Assembly: GCA_902527995.1 (NCBI GenBank)
Contig: CABZRA010000007.1
Location: 1 to 38,191, forward strand
Direction of reading: 5' to 3'
DNA: 38,191 nt
From: an uncultured SAR86 cluster bacterium
Lineage (GTDB): Bacteria; Pseudomonadota; Gammaproteobacteria; Magnimaribacterales; AG-339-G14
Shown: positions 1 through 8,049 of the stretch, one piece after another
Layout: every line of letters begins with the position of its first letter
Position numbering within the stretch: position 1 is the first letter of the stretch
Position numbers and translations under genes: made by a program
Notes under the pieces: model-generated
Seen by the model: only the letters and a program-made list of their open reading frames with translations
What the model was told of the DNA's origin: nothing
Database searches by the model: none

Positions 1-2
1 CA

Positions 3-512
3 ATACTTTTTCTTATTTACGTTTTATTTAGGTTCTTTGAATTAAGCTTCTTGAATCCAATAGTAAAATACTCATTTTCAATTTTAGAGCCCTTTACGAA
101 ACCATTTAGGTTAATTTTGCCAGTTATTTTTAAGATAGATCTTGCAAGTTTGGCCTTGTCTATTATTTTTAAAGGTTTGTCTTTTTATCTTTACGTAGAA
201 AGCCAATCTCTAGAAACTAATTCAATCGAGTCAATATCCTGGTCTGTTTTAAGTGTCTTTTTAACTATTTCTTTAGTATTAAGGTATTCACTATTTATTT
301 CAATTATAGGAAGTTGGATTGCTCCTTCAAGTAATAATGCTTTTTTAATCATTTGCCATGGCATCACTCAACCTCTTTTAAGACCCTTTCAGAGATTTAC
401 AGCAATGGGTGGGATAGATTTTTCTCCAATCATTGTCTTTTTTATTTTGATTCAAGTCGATCGCATGATCCATAACTTTAGATTCTATCTAGAACTACCA
501 GGTTTGTTTTAA
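3..512 (+). CDS. yggT: YggT family membrane protein (5' end cut by window)
   Basis: Integral membrane protein of the YggT/YCF19 family, whose role is poorly defined (linked to envelope and osmotic physiology in other bacteria). The frame is open to the first base of the window. The family's opening pattern of a hydrophobic helix, then NPIV and PFTKPFRLILP, already begins before the only nearby start-like codon (TTG at 51), so the true start lies outside the window and that TTG codes Leu. The second half repeats the pattern as QPLLRPFQRFTAMGGIDFSP followed by a hydrophobic tail, which is the classic duplicated YggT layout. Its stop overlaps the metX start by one base, so the two are probably co-transcribed. 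In related bacteria proC often lies just upstream; that cannot be seen here. Confidence 0.9.
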   Translation: MLFLIYVLFRFFELSFLNPIVKYSFSILEPFTKPFRLILPVIFKIDLASLALSIIFKGLSFYLYVESQSLETNSIESISWSVLSVFLTISLVLRYSLFISIIGSWIAPSSNNAFLIICHGITQPLLRPFQRFTAMGGIDFSPIIVFFILIQVDRMIHNFRFYLELPGLF

Positions 513-1612
513 TGAAAAGTGAAAGTCTAGGAATAATAGAACCAAAATTCTTTAAATTCGAAGAAAACTTTGAACTTGAGTCAGGAAAAATTCTAAAAGG
601 TTTTGAAATAATTTATGAAACCTATGGAGAATTAAATAAAGACAAATCTAATGCAGTCTTGATATGTCATGCGTTAAGTGGGAATCATCACGCTGCGGGT
701 TATTCTCATGATGAACAAGACAAATCAGGATGGTGGAATGAATTAATTGGTCCCAATAAAGCCTTTGATACAAATAAATATTTTATTGTCTCCTTAAATA
801 ACCTCGGAGGTTGTCACGGTTCTTCTGGTCCAAGCTCAATCGATCCGGAAACCTCTCAACCCTTCGGTAAAAATTTTCCGCTGGTCACTGTAAAGGACTG
901 GGTCAAAAGCCAGGATCTATTACGTTTACACTTAGGTTTAGATTTTTGGCATGCGGTAGCTGGTGGCAGTCTTGGAGGTATGCAAGCGCTTCAGTGGGCT
1001 ATAGATTTTGAGGGTCATATTAAAAAAAGTATTGTCATCGCCGCAGCACCCAAACTTAGCGCTCAAAATATTGCTTTTAACGAAGTTGCTAGGCAGGCAA
1101 TAGTTACCGATCCAGATTTTGATCAAGGCAGTTATCATCCAAAGAGAGGTCTCGGATTAGCTAGAATGCTTGGTCATATTACTTATTTATCTGAAGAAAT
1201 GATGAAGGAAAAATTTGGTAGAGATTTAAAGAAAGAAAATTACGAATACGGGTTTGATGTTGAATTTGAAGTTGAAAGTTATTTGAGATATCAGGCAGAC
1301 ACATTTTCGGATAAGTTTAATGCACATACTTATTTACTTATGACAAAAGCTCTTGATTATTTTGATCCCTCTCGAGATTATGAGAATGATTTAAATAAAG
1401 CGCTTGAAAAAACTACCTCAGATTTTCTAATTTTATCTTTCTCTTCAGACTGGAGATTTTCTCCAGAACGTTCAAAAGAAATTGTAAATGCGCTTGTCTC
1501 GTCTAAAAAATCTGTAAGTTATGCAGAAATAAAAAGTTATCAAGGACATGACGGTTTTTTATTTCCTGATAAAAGATACGTGCAAAGTATTAAGACTTTT
1601 TTAAAGAAATGA
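512..1612 (+). CDS. metX: Homoserine O-acyltransferase MetX
   Basis: Acylates L-homoserine on its hydroxyl group, the first committed step of methionine synthesis, in the cytoplasm. The protein has 366 residues, normal for MetX, and an alpha/beta-hydrolase fold. Visible motifs are GWWNELIGP (73-81), NNLGGCHGSSGPSS (96-109), the nucleophile elbow GGSLGG with Ser153, the acid Asp313 in SSDWRFSPER, and His346 in GHDGF. ATG at 512 overlaps the yggT stop, and metW overlaps its end as ATGA, so translation is probably coupled. Gammaproteobacterial MetX paired with MetW often uses succinyl-CoA rather than acetyl-CoA. The sequence alone does not tell me which donor is used here. Confidence 0.95.
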   Translation: MKSESLGIIEPKFFKFEENFELESGKILKGFEIIYETYGELNKDKSNAVLICHALSGNHHAAGYSHDEQDKSGWWNELIGPNKAFDTNKYFIVSLNNLGGCHGSSGPSSIDPETSQPFGKNFPLVTVKDWVKSQDLLRLHLGLDFWHAVAGGSLGGMQALQWAIDFEGHIKKSIVIAAAPKLSAQNIAFNEVARQAIVTDPDFDQGSYHPKRGLGLARMLGHITYLSEEMMKEKFGRDLKKENYEYGFDVEFEVESYLRYQADTFSDKFNAHTYLLMTKALDYFDPSRDYENDLNKALEKTTSDFLILSFSSDWRFSPERSKEIVNALVSSKKSVSYAEIKSYQGHDGFLFPDKRYVQSIKTFLKK

Positions 1613-2196
1613 ACAATATTTTAAAATCTTGGATTCCAAAAGACTCAGAGGTTCTAGATCTAGGTTGCGGTGATGGAACATTACTTGCTAGTTTAAAAGA
1701 TCATCTCAATGTTTCGGGCTACGGAGTAGATATTTCTGAAAAAAAGATTGAACTCTCAATGGATAAGGGCCTAAACGTTATCGAACAGGACATTGATGCA
1801 GGTTTAGACAATTTCATAGATAACTCATTTGATGTAGTAATTATGAGTCAATCCATCCAAGCATTGAAAAAACCCGAAAATGCACTAAAAGAAATTGTAA
1901 GGATTGGTAACGAGTGTATTGTAAGTATCCCAAATTTTGCCAACCTGAGATGTAGATTTCAATTAGCACTAACTGGAAAGATGCCAGTTTCCAAAGCTTT
2001 GCCACATGAATGGTACTCAACTCCTAACCTTCACCTCTGTTCGCTAAAAGACTTTGAATCATTATGCAAGAAATTAAATATTCAAATCATTGAAAGAAAA
2101 TTAATCCGAAGCGACGGTAAGCCTTCAGTTTTAATGAAAGTGTTTCCAAATCTATTTACTGAAGTTGCTCTTTATAAACTTAAGCAAAAACTTTGA
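1609..2196 (+). CDS. metW: Methionine biosynthesis protein MetW
   Basis: SAM-methyltransferase-fold protein found next to metX across Proteobacteria. In some species it is needed for, or enhances, MetX activity. It has 195 residues. Motif I is VLDLGCGDGTLLASLK (15-30), followed by the family-typical stretches DVVIMSQSIQALKKPE and SIPNFANLRCRFQLALTGKMP, then LPHEWYSTPNLHLCSLKDFE. The start overlaps the metX stop by four bases (ATGA), and the stop overlaps the TTG start of rdgB. The tight metX-metW coupling supports a joint function in homoserine acylation. Whether it methylates anything is not evident. Confidence 0.93.
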   Translation: MNNILKSWIPKDSEVLDLGCGDGTLLASLKDHLNVSGYGVDISEKKIELSMDKGLNVIEQDIDAGLDNFIDNSFDVVIMSQSIQALKKPENALKEIVRIGNECIVSIPNFANLRCRFQLALTGKMPVSKALPHEWYSTPNLHLCSLKDFESLCKKLNIQIIERKLIRSDGKPSVLMKVFPNLFTEVALYKLKQKL

Positions 2197-2783
2197 AAAT
2201 AGTTTTAGCATCTAGTAATAAAGGAAAAATAAAAGAATTTAATTTCTTATTCAAGAATTCGAATTTTAAAATTATCCCATTCAGCGAGTTTTCTGACATC
2301 GAAATTCCCGAAACAGGAAATAGTTATGAAGAAAATGCTTTTTTGAAAGCCAAAAAAGCTTTTGAAATCTCAGGACTTCCCGTTTTAGCAGACGATTCAG
2401 GTTTAGAGGTCGAAAGTTTAAATAATGAGCCAGGAATTTTTTCTGCGAGGTATTCTGGGGAAGATGTTAAAGACGAAGACAATAATAAAAAGTTACTGAG
2501 AAAATTAAAAAATAAGCCCAATAGAAAGGCAAAATATGTATCAGTATTAATTTTTTATGACCCTATGAAAAAAATAGAAATTTACACCTACGGTGAACTT
2601 AAAGGAATTATAGGAAATAAAGAAATAGGAGCCCAAGGTTTTGGATATGATCCTCTATTTAAAATTAAAAATACAAACATAACCATGGCCGAAATTTCAT
2701 TTGAAGAGAGAATGAAAGTGAGTCATCGTGCAGAATCAACAATTAAAATGCTAACAGAGCTTAATAAGTTTCAAAGGAAGTGA
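2193..2783 (+). CDS. rdgB: Non-canonical purine NTP pyrophosphatase RdgB (HAM1)
   Basis: Hydrolyses dITP, ITP and XTP to monophosphates, keeping deaminated purines out of DNA and RNA. It has 196 residues, typical of the Ham1/ITPase family. Motifs are the N-terminal ASSNKGKIKEF, ADDSGLEVE with the catalytic Asp region, PGIFSARYSG, and GFGYDPLF near residue 150. The only start that keeps the conserved N-terminus (MKIVLASSNKGK) is TTG at 2193, which overlaps the metW stop as TTGA. The 3' end overlaps the convergent trmB by 23 bases, leaving no room for a terminator between them. In Pseudomonas hemW follows rdgB; it is absent here. Confidence 0.95.
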   Translation: MKIVLASSNKGKIKEFNFLFKNSNFKIIPFSEFSDIEIPETGNSYEENAFLKAKKAFEISGLPVLADDSGLEVESLNNEPGIFSARYSGEDVKDEDNNKKLLRKLKNKPNRKAKYVSVLIFYDPMKKIEIYTYGELKGIIGNKEIGAQGFGYDPLFKIKNTNITMAEISFEERMKVSHRAESTIKMLTELNKFQRK

Positions 2784-3402
2784 TTTTTCTATTTTCTTTC
2801 AAAGCAATTTTTTCGTATTTAGTAACTAGATTTGATTTTTTATCTAACGACTTTTTGTAACGTCCGAAAACTTTTTTTACATTTTGTTCAATTTCTTCAG
2901 CGTATTCTTTCCAATCAGTTTTTATAATTAATACGCCGTCTTTCTTTAAAATTTTTTTTATCTCAAATAAAAAATCTTCTGAAACAAGCCTTCTTTTATT
3001 ATGTTTTCTCTTAGGCCATGGATCAGGAAAGAAAATTAAAATTTCATCAAAATAGTCTTCAACAGAATTTTTTTCTAAAACTTCTTTAACATCTCCTAAA
3101 ATAATTTTTACATTACTTATTCCATTCGTTTCCATACTTTTTAAAATATTAGCAACTCCCATCTCGTAGACCTCTACCCCAAAGAAGAAAAAGTTAAGGT
3201 TATTTTGAGCGCTTGATATTAAATTCTCGCCATCGCCAAACCCAATTTCAAGAATTCTCTTATCGCTTGATTGATTACAATCAAAGCTTTCGAAATGTTC
3301 AACTTTACAAAAAGAGGCTGAAGGTGAGTTGTTGAGTAAAAATCTATTTAATTTTGAGAGTCTAGTGCGAGCCCTTACGAAACTTTTGATACTTTGATTC
3401 AA
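2761..3402 (-). CDS. trmB: tRNA (guanine-N7)-methyltransferase TrmB
   Basis: Makes m7G46 in the tRNA variable loop using SAM. It has 213 residues, normal for the family. Visible are the SAM motif ILEIGFGDGENLI, the acidic GVEVYE, and the diagnostic catalytic/tRNA-binding block FFPDPWPKRKHNKRR followed by LIIKTDWKEY. The start is TTG at 3402, overlapping the thiG stop as TTGA. No ATG lies upstream of the conserved region, and the basic N-terminal stretch RARTRLSK supports this start. The gene ends inside the 3' end of rdgB on the other strand (23-base convergent overlap). It is the last gene of the rpoH-thiS-thiG-trmB run. Confidence 0.95.
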   Translation of the reverse strand: MNQSIKSFVRARTRLSKLNRFLLNNSPSASFCKVEHFESFDCNQSSDKRILEIGFGDGENLISSAQNNLNFFFFGVEVYEMGVANILKSMETNGISNVKIILGDVKEVLEKNSVEDYFDEILIFFPDPWPKRKHNKRRLVSEDFLFEIKKILKKDGVLIIKTDWKEYAEEIEQNVKKVFGRYKKSLDKKSNLVTKYEKIALKENRKITSFETY

Positions 3403-4184
3403 GAATTGACTCTTCCCTTTTCTGGAGAACTTGGCGCACCCAATTCATTCTTGGGAATCCTTCCAGCCAAAAAAGCTTTTCTTCCTGCCACTGCAGCATC
3501 TCTCATTGCTTCAGCCATCATTACAGGATCTTTTGCTCTTGCGATTGCAGTATTTAATAAAACCGCATCGCAGCCTAATTCCATTGCTAGAGAAACTTCA
3601 GATGCAGTTCCAATTCCAGCATCCACTAAAACTGGGCAAGAAATTTTTTCTACGATTTCTTTTATCGCATCAGGATTAATAATTCCTAGACCAGATCCAA
3701 TTGGGGCAGCAAGCGGCATTACCGCACAACAACCTAAATCCTCTAATTTTAAGGCATAATCAATTTCATCCGTACAATAAACCATCACCTCAAAACCATC
3801 TTTTACCAATTCTTTGGTAGCGAGGAGGGTTTCGTCCATTAGCGGCAATAATGATTTAGGATCAGATAAAACTTCTAATTTTATTAAATTTGAATTTGAC
3901 AGGATTTCTCTTCCAAGTCTTGCAACTCTTACTGCTTCTTCAGCGCTAAAGCAGCCTGCTGTATTCGGTAAAATTGTAAATTCTTTTGGAGATATGTAAT
4001 TTAAAATGCATTCATCTCTTAAATTTGAGTCTATTTCAACTCTTCGAATTGCTACAGTAACTATTTCTGCTCCTGAAGCTCTTATGGCTTGACTTGCGCT
4101 TTTTTCATTTAAGTATTTTCCAGTTCCTACTAAAAGTCTTGACGAATATTCTTTTCCAGCGATCTTAAAATTATCTTTAACCAA
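3399..4184 (-). CDS. thiG: Thiazole synthase ThiG
   Basis: Builds the thiazole phosphate of thiamine from deoxyxylulose 5-phosphate, dehydroglycine and ThiS-thiocarboxylate. It is a 261-residue TIM-barrel protein. Motifs are SRLLVGTGKY (15-24), TVAIRRVEID, ILPNTAGC, Lys102 in LIKLEVLSD (the position of the Schiff-base lysine), VYCTDE, and the phosphate-binding MPLAAPIGSGLGI. Translation starts at TTG (4184) directly after the thiS stop with no gap; the alignment of MVKDNFKIAGKEYSSRLLVGTG fits this start. No other thiazole-branch genes (thiF, thiH/thiO, thiE, thiC) occur in the window, so pathway completeness cannot be judged. Confidence 0.95.
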   Translation of the reverse strand: MVKDNFKIAGKEYSSRLLVGTGKYLNEKSASQAIRASGAEIVTVAIRRVEIDSNLRDECILNYISPKEFTILPNTAGCFSAEEAVRVARLGREILSNSNLIKLEVLSDPKSLLPLMDETLLATKELVKDGFEVMVYCTDEIDYALKLEDLGCCAVMPLAAPIGSGLGIINPDAIKEIVEKISCPVLVDAGIGTASEVSLAMELGCDAVLLNTAIARAKDPVMMAEAMRDAAVAGRKAFLAGRIPKNELGAPSSPEKGRVNS

Positions 4185-4394
4185 TTAACCTCCTCCAATA
4201 GCTCTAACTAATTCAATTTTATCGCCCTGACTGATTAAAAATGTCTCCCAAGAATCTCTAAAAATTATCTCATTATTAACTTCAACTGCCATAAACTTGC
4301 TTGAAAGCTCCAAAATATCAAACAATTCAACAATCGAAATTTTTTTTGGTAACTCAAAAGGTTCGCCATTTAAGACAATGCTTAATTCACTCAT
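4185..4394 (-). CDS. thiS: Sulfur carrier protein ThiS
   Basis: Small ubiquitin-like carrier whose C-terminal Gly-Gly is adenylated and thiocarboxylated to deliver sulfur to ThiG. It has 69 residues and ends in the required glycines (RAIGGG). The beta-grasp pattern is visible, with IVLNGEPFELP at the start and SQGDKIELVRAIGGG at the end. The ATG is at 4394. The gene abuts thiG with zero spacing, which suggests coupled synthesis of the two partners. It follows rpoH by 12 bases on the same strand and may be read from the rpoH promoter. Confidence 0.93.
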   Translation of the reverse strand: MSELSIVLNGEPFELPKKISIVELFDILELSSKFMAVEVNNEIIFRDSWETFLISQGDKIELVRAIGGG

Positions 4395-4406
4395 AATTTC
4401 TCAAAT

Positions 4407-5258
4407 TTAGGAAATAAAGCTTTTGACTTTTTCCATGGCAGCTTTTTCTATCTGCCTAATTCTCTCGGCACTTACTCCATATTTATCTGCCAACTCGTGG
4501 AGAGTTAATTTTTGATCCTGTAACCAACGATCAATCAAAATTTCTTTACTTCTAGAATCAAGTGCAGACATAGCTTTATGCAAAAGCTCATGACTATATT
4601 CTTCAGAATCTTCTCTTTCAATTAATTCAGCTGGATCTTTTGATTCGTCAGCTAAGAAGCCAGATGGTGAAAAAGAAGCTTCGTCGTCGTTTGCTTCGGA
4701 TGGAGGATCAAACGACATATCCGATGAAGATAATCTTGACTCCATTTCTTTAATAGATTTTTCATCAACTCCTAATTCATTAGAAATTGTTTTAATTTCA
4801 TCCTGAGAGAGCCAATTTAGTTCCTTCTTTTGACTTCTGAGATTAAAAAATAGTTTTCTTTGGGCTTTAGTGGTTGCAACTTTTACAATCTTCCAGTTTT
4901 TTATGATGTATTCGTGCATTTCTGACTTTATCCAATGCACTGCAAAAGAGATTAGTCTGACTCCCACCTCAGGATTAAACTTTCTTACTGCTTTCATTAA
5001 GCCAACGTTACCTTCTTGGATTAAGTCAGCTTGTGGTAAACCGTATCCAGAATAGCCTCTTGCGATATGCACGACAAACCTCAAATGAGCCATTACCAAT
5101 TGTCTAGCAGCTTCTAAGTCATTTCTATAATAAAGGTCTTCAGCTAAGCGCTTTTCTTCTTCAGGAGTTAAAATTGCTATATTCTGAACAGAAGATAAGT
5201 ACGCTTCCAAGTTTTGACCTGGTGCTGAAACGTCCATTGGCTGTAATTCTTTACCCAT
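4407..5258 (-). CDS. rpoH: RNA polymerase heat-shock sigma factor RpoH (sigma-32)
   Basis: Sigma-70 family factor that directs transcription of heat-shock chaperone and protease genes. It has 283 residues, as in E. coli. Region 2 is clear (DLIQEGNVGLMKAVRKF, then RLISFAVHWIKSEMHEYI), followed by the RpoH box QRKLFFNLR at 133-141, which marks RpoH apart from RpoD and RpoS. The region 4 helix-turn-helix is LTLHELADKYGVSAERIRQIEKA near the C-terminus. An acidic linker (PPSEANDDEASFSPSG) lies between regions 2 and 4. In Pseudomonas rpoH is also near thiS, with other genes between; here they are adjacent. A TATAAT element lies 27 bases upstream. Confidence 0.96.
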   Translation of the reverse strand: MGKELQPMDVSAPGQNLEAYLSSVQNIAILTPEEEKRLAEDLYYRNDLEAARQLVMAHLRFVVHIARGYSGYGLPQADLIQEGNVGLMKAVRKFNPEVGVRLISFAVHWIKSEMHEYIIKNWKIVKVATTKAQRKLFFNLRSQKKELNWLSQDEIKTISNELGVDEKSIKEMESRLSSSDMSFDPPSEANDDEASFSPSGFLADESKDPAELIEREDSEEYSHELLHKAMSALDSRSKEILIDRWLQDQKLTLHELADKYGVSAERIRQIEKAAMEKVKSFIS

Positions 5259-5284
5259 ATCATGAATTTTATCTCATAATTAAA

Positions 5285-5311
5285 ATTATATACAAAGTCT
5301 AAAACTCTAAA
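5285..5311 (-). promoter_or_regulatory. Candidate sigma-70 promoter for rpoH
   Basis: On the minus strand a perfect TATAAT (bases 5290-5285) lies upstream of the rpoH ATG, with a leader of roughly 20 bases. The best -35 candidate is TTTAGA (5311-5306) at a short 15-base spacing, so the -35 is weak. The region is very AT-rich, so chance matches are common. It would let rpoH-thiS-thiG-trmB be read independently of the cysQ-like gene. Confidence 0.4.
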
Positions 5312-5324
5312 AAAGGTACAATTT

Positions 5325-6140
5325 TTACAAAAAACTAGCTATTTTGCTTATTTTTTGAATATTTTCCTTTCTAGCTAACGCAATGAATCCATTGATTTTC
5401 TTATCAAAATCAAAACTGTAGCAACTGTCTTTAGCTTTCATAAAAAAAATTGCACCTCCTAGAGACTCTATTATTGCCTGTCCAGCAGCAAGATCCCATT
5501 GAAAAACGGGTCCAAATCTAGGGTAAAAATCACTAGAGCCATTACTAAGATCGCAAAATTTAAGAGAGCTTCCTTTTTCAATCATTTTAATATTCTTATA
5601 ATCTTTTTTTAGACTATTAAGAAAAGATTTGTCTCGACTAGTGGAATGATTTTTACTGGCACTTACCACGCAATCATTAGTTGTTGATTTTGGTTTTAAA
5701 TTTTGAAAAACGTTGTTTCTAAATAACCTTGCAGGTTTATTTTTTGAGCCTATATAAATTTTATGTTGAGCGGGTTCAGAAATTACTCCTAAAACAGGAA
5801 CTCCTTTATTAATCAACGCAATATTTATAGAGAAATGCTCCGAACCATTTACGAATTCCTTTGTTCCGTCCAAAGGATCAACAAGCCAAAAATAATTTTG
5901 ATTCTTTTTTAAGTTTTTTTTAGAAAATAATTCTTCAGATAATATAGGCACTTCAGGCGTCAAGTGTTTCAGTTCTTTCAAAATAATTTCGTTAACTGCT
6001 AAATCAGCCTCAGTTACAGGAGATAAGTCACTCTTTTTTGATAAATTTAATGTTTCATAATTTTCAAAAAAATCTAAGGCTAGCTTTGATGCTGGTTTGA
6101 GAATATCAAGTAGAGAGGATTCAATTTCAGAAATTTTCAT
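5325..6140 (-). CDS. cysQ: 3'(2'),5'-bisphosphate nucleotidase CysQ-like (IMPase family)
   Basis: Metal-dependent phosphatase of the inositol monophosphatase superfamily. CysQ removes the 3' phosphate from PAP, a by-product of sulfate assimilation and phosphopantetheine transfer. It has 271 residues (CysQ is about 250-270). Metal-site motifs are SEE (LSEELF), WLVDPLDGTKEFVNG (the extended DPLDGTKEF form typical of CysQ rather than SuhB), and WDLAAGQAIIESLGGAI near the C-terminus. ATG at 6140. It lies upstream of rpoH on the same strand with a 66-base gap containing a likely rpoH promoter. Substrate assignment rests on motif resemblance; another small phosphorylated substrate remains possible. 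Confidence 0.88.
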   Translation of the reverse strand: MKISEIESSLLDILKPASKLALDFFENYETLNLSKKSDLSPVTEADLAVNEIILKELKHLTPEVPILSEELFSKKNLKKNQNYFWLVDPLDGTKEFVNGSEHFSINIALINKGVPVLGVISEPAQHKIYIGSKNKPARLFRNNVFQNLKPKSTTNDCVVSASKNHSTSRDKSFLNSLKKDYKNIKMIEKGSSLKFCDLSNGSSDFYPRFGPVFQWDLAAGQAIIESLGGAIFFMKAKDSCYSFDFDKKINGFIALARKENIQKISKIASFL

Positions 6141-6171
6141 ATCAGATCTTGTAACTTTAAAAATTATCTAA

Positions 6172-6200
6172 TTGATTTACAATGATTTCCTAGATATTAA
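6172..6200 (+). promoter_or_regulatory. Candidate promoter for the 6206 small gene
   Basis: TTGATT (6172-6177), a 17-base spacer and TATTAA (6195-6200) lie in the divergent gap between the cysQ-like gene and the gene at 6206. The predicted transcription start falls on or just before the ATG at 6206, and no Shine-Dalgarno sequence precedes that ATG. If real, the message would be leaderless or nearly so. Confidence 0.3.
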
Positions 6201-6205
6201 GAACT

Positions 6206-6388
6206 ATGAAAAACGAAGTAGAATTAGTAAAAAAAGCTGAAGAAATTTCTAAGGGGTTAAAAAGACTTAGTAAGAAAAGCAGAAAAGTTGTGCTGCCCTA
6301 TCATAGTTCTTATGATTTAATTGACGAACTAGAAGATATAGCTGATAGTTTAGTGAGCGACTTAAAGTCTAAAGAACAGGAGAGTTAA
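6206..6388 (+). CDS. Small hypothetical protein (60 residues)
   Basis: I do not recognise a family. The protein is short and highly charged, with a Lys-rich N-terminal half (VKKAEEISKGLKRLSKKSRK) and an acidic C-terminal half (DELEDIADSLVSDLKSKEQE), and probably mostly helical. It is kept as a gene for three reasons. It starts at an ATG just after the divergent cysQ-like gene. It runs without a gap into the ATG at 6389. Its last codons supply the AGGAGAG ribosome binding site of the next gene. This arrangement suggests the two are translated from one message. It has no membrane segment or signal peptide. Confidence 0.6.
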   Translation: MKNEVELVKKAEEISKGLKRLSKKSRKVVLPYHSSYDLIDELEDIADSLVSDLKSKEQES

Positions 6389-7252
6389 ATGAATTACGAA
6401 AGTTTTGATTACAGTAAAAAAGATGGTGTTGGTCACCTAATACTTAATAAGGGTGAAGAATTTAATAAAATGACGCTAAATTTTTGGTATGAACTGCCAA
6501 GAGTACTAGATGAAATAAAAAAAGATACTTCTTTGAGGGTTCTAATTCTTTCCTCCACTGGTAAACACTTTTGTGCTGGTATGGATTTAGCGAATTTTGG
6601 CACATTGGGATCTGATGAAGAAAAAAAAGATAATAGACCTGATAAAGCTAGAACAGGTGAAGTTTTATACCGAGTTGCGATGGAACTTCAAGAAAATTTA
6701 TCAAAACTCGAAAAGCTTAGAATTCCTGTCTTGTGCTGTATCCAAGGTGGTTGTATTGGAGGCGGGTTAGATCTAGCAACTGCTGCAGATATTAGATTTG
6801 CTAGTAAAGATGCTTTTTTCTGTATCCAGGAAATTAATATAGGAATGGCTGCTGACATTGGAACACTTCAACGTCTACCTCGAGTTGTACCAGAAGGAAA
6901 AGTAAGAGAATTAGCCTATACCGGAAGAAGGATGCATGCTGATGAATCCTTGGAATGTGGTTTAGTCAACAAAGTTTATGATTCTCAAGAATCTATGTTA
7001 ATGGGGATAAAAGAAATGGCTTCTGAGATTGCCTCTAAAAGTCCTTTGGCAGTTTATGGAACAAAAGCTGTTTTAAATTTTTCTAGAGACCACTCTGTTA
7101 ATGACGGACTTGAATTCAATGCTCTTTGGAGCGGTGCAATGCTTCCTCAGGAAGATATGGCTGAAGCAATGATGTCTAGAGTCGAGAAGAGAGAACCTGA
7201 ATTCGAAGATATTGCAGAAATTAAAGAATACGGAAAAGCAAAGAAAGCTTAA
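6389..7252 (+). CDS. Crotonase, probable delta(3,5)-delta(2,4)-dienoyl-CoA isomerase
   Basis: Enoyl-CoA hydratase/isomerase superfamily, 287 residues. The oxyanion-hole segments are FCAGMDL (61-67) and GGCIGGGLDLA (120-130). The block EINIGMAADIGTLQRLPRV matches the active-site segment of mammalian ECH1. It carries both acidic residues with the same spacing as the catalytic pair there (Glu148 and Asp156, eight residues apart). ECH1 shifts double bonds in 3,5-dienoyl-CoA during oxidation of unsaturated fatty acids with odd-position double bonds. The N-terminal stretch is shorter than in peroxisomal forms. It follows the small gene at 6206 and converges on yaaA with a two-base gap. Plain enoyl-CoA hydratase is the alternative but fits the motif less well. 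Confidence 0.88.
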   Translation: MNYESFDYSKKDGVGHLILNKGEEFNKMTLNFWYELPRVLDEIKKDTSLRVLILSSTGKHFCAGMDLANFGTLGSDEEKKDNRPDKARTGEVLYRVAMELQENLSKLEKLRIPVLCCIQGGCIGGGLDLATAADIRFASKDAFFCIQEINIGMAADIGTLQRLPRVVPEGKVRELAYTGRRMHADESLECGLVNKVYDSQESMLMGIKEMASEIASKSPLAVYGTKAVLNFSRDHSVNDGLEFNALWSGAMLPQEDMAEAMMSRVEKREPEFEDIAEIKEYGKAKKA

Positions 7253-7254
7253 GT

Positions 7255-8028
7255 CTAAAGATTTCTCAAAAAAACCGGAGTATTATCTTTAGATAATTTT
7301 TCAGAAAATTTATAGCCTTCATAATCAAATTTTTCTATATCTCTGGGATCTTTCAAACTATTTGACAGAATAAATCTTGTCATTAAGCCTCTTGCTTTTT
7401 TTGCATGAAAACTAATGATTTTGTAATCACCATTTTTATAATCTTTGAAAACTGGAGAAATAACTTCAGCTTCTAACTTATCTGAGTCTAAAGCTGAAAA
7501 ATATTCATTTGAAGCGAGGTTAACCAGGATTTTAGTTTTTTGAATCTTCAAGTCTCTATTTATTGCACTGGTCAAATCAGAAGTCCAATATTCATAGAGG
7601 TTTTTTGAATCTCCTATATTTAATTTCGTCCCCATTTCTAGTCTATAGGGAGCGATTAAATCTAAAGGTTTAAGCAGACCGTAAAGACCTGACAAAATCC
7701 TTAAATAATTCTGTGCATAATCAATAGAACTTTTATCCAAAGATGCTATGTCCAAACCCTTATAAACATCTCCCTTAAAAGCAAAAGCAGATTGTTTTGA
7801 TTCGGGGCCAGGAGATGAATCTTGTTTCCAGCTTTGGAATCTTTCAAAGTTTAAGAAGCCTAGGTTTTCGCTGATTTTCATCAAGGATGAAATCATTTCT
7901 GGATCATAATTACGCATCTCTTTAACTAAAGATTCTGTTTTTCCAATAAAAGAAGGCTCTGAAAAACCTATTGATGCATTTAAAGGAGAATAATCTAGAG
8001 TCTTTGCTGGAGATATAACTATTAACAT
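7255..8028 (-). CDS. yaaA: Peroxide stress protein YaaA (DUF328/UPF0246)
   Basis: Cytoplasmic DNA-binding protein that, in E. coli, lowers intracellular free iron and limits damage during hydrogen peroxide stress. It has 257 residues, as in E. coli. Family signatures are the start MLIVISPAKTLDYS, FKGDVYKGLD, YLRILSGLYGLLKPLDLI, PYRLEMGTKL, LVNLASNEYF and the end region FHAKKARGLMTRF. ATG at 8028. Only 21 bases separate it from the divergent dctQ-like gene, so their promoters must overlap or lie inside coding sequence. Its 3' end is two bases from the convergent isomerase gene. Confidence 0.95.
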   Translation of the reverse strand: MLIVISPAKTLDYSPLNASIGFSEPSFIGKTESLVKEMRNYDPEMISSLMKISENLGFLNFERFQSWKQDSSPGPESKQSAFAFKGDVYKGLDIASLDKSSIDYAQNYLRILSGLYGLLKPLDLIAPYRLEMGTKLNIGDSKNLYEYWTSDLTSAINRDLKIQKTKILVNLASNEYFSALDSDKLEAEVISPVFKDYKNGDYKIISFHAKKARGLMTRFILSNSLKDPRDIEKFDYEGYKFSEKLSKDNTPVFLRNL

Positions 8029-8049
8029 GTAAATATAATAAAACTTTTT

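Noticed and set aside
51-53. TTG at 51 as the yggT start
   Set aside because: The frame stays open to the window edge and the upstream residues continue the YggT N-terminal pattern, so this is an internal Leu codon.
3394-3759. Open frame of 121 codons on + opposite thiG
   Set aside because: It lies wholly antisense to a well-conserved thiG; no family resemblance, and the open frame follows from codon bias of the gene below.
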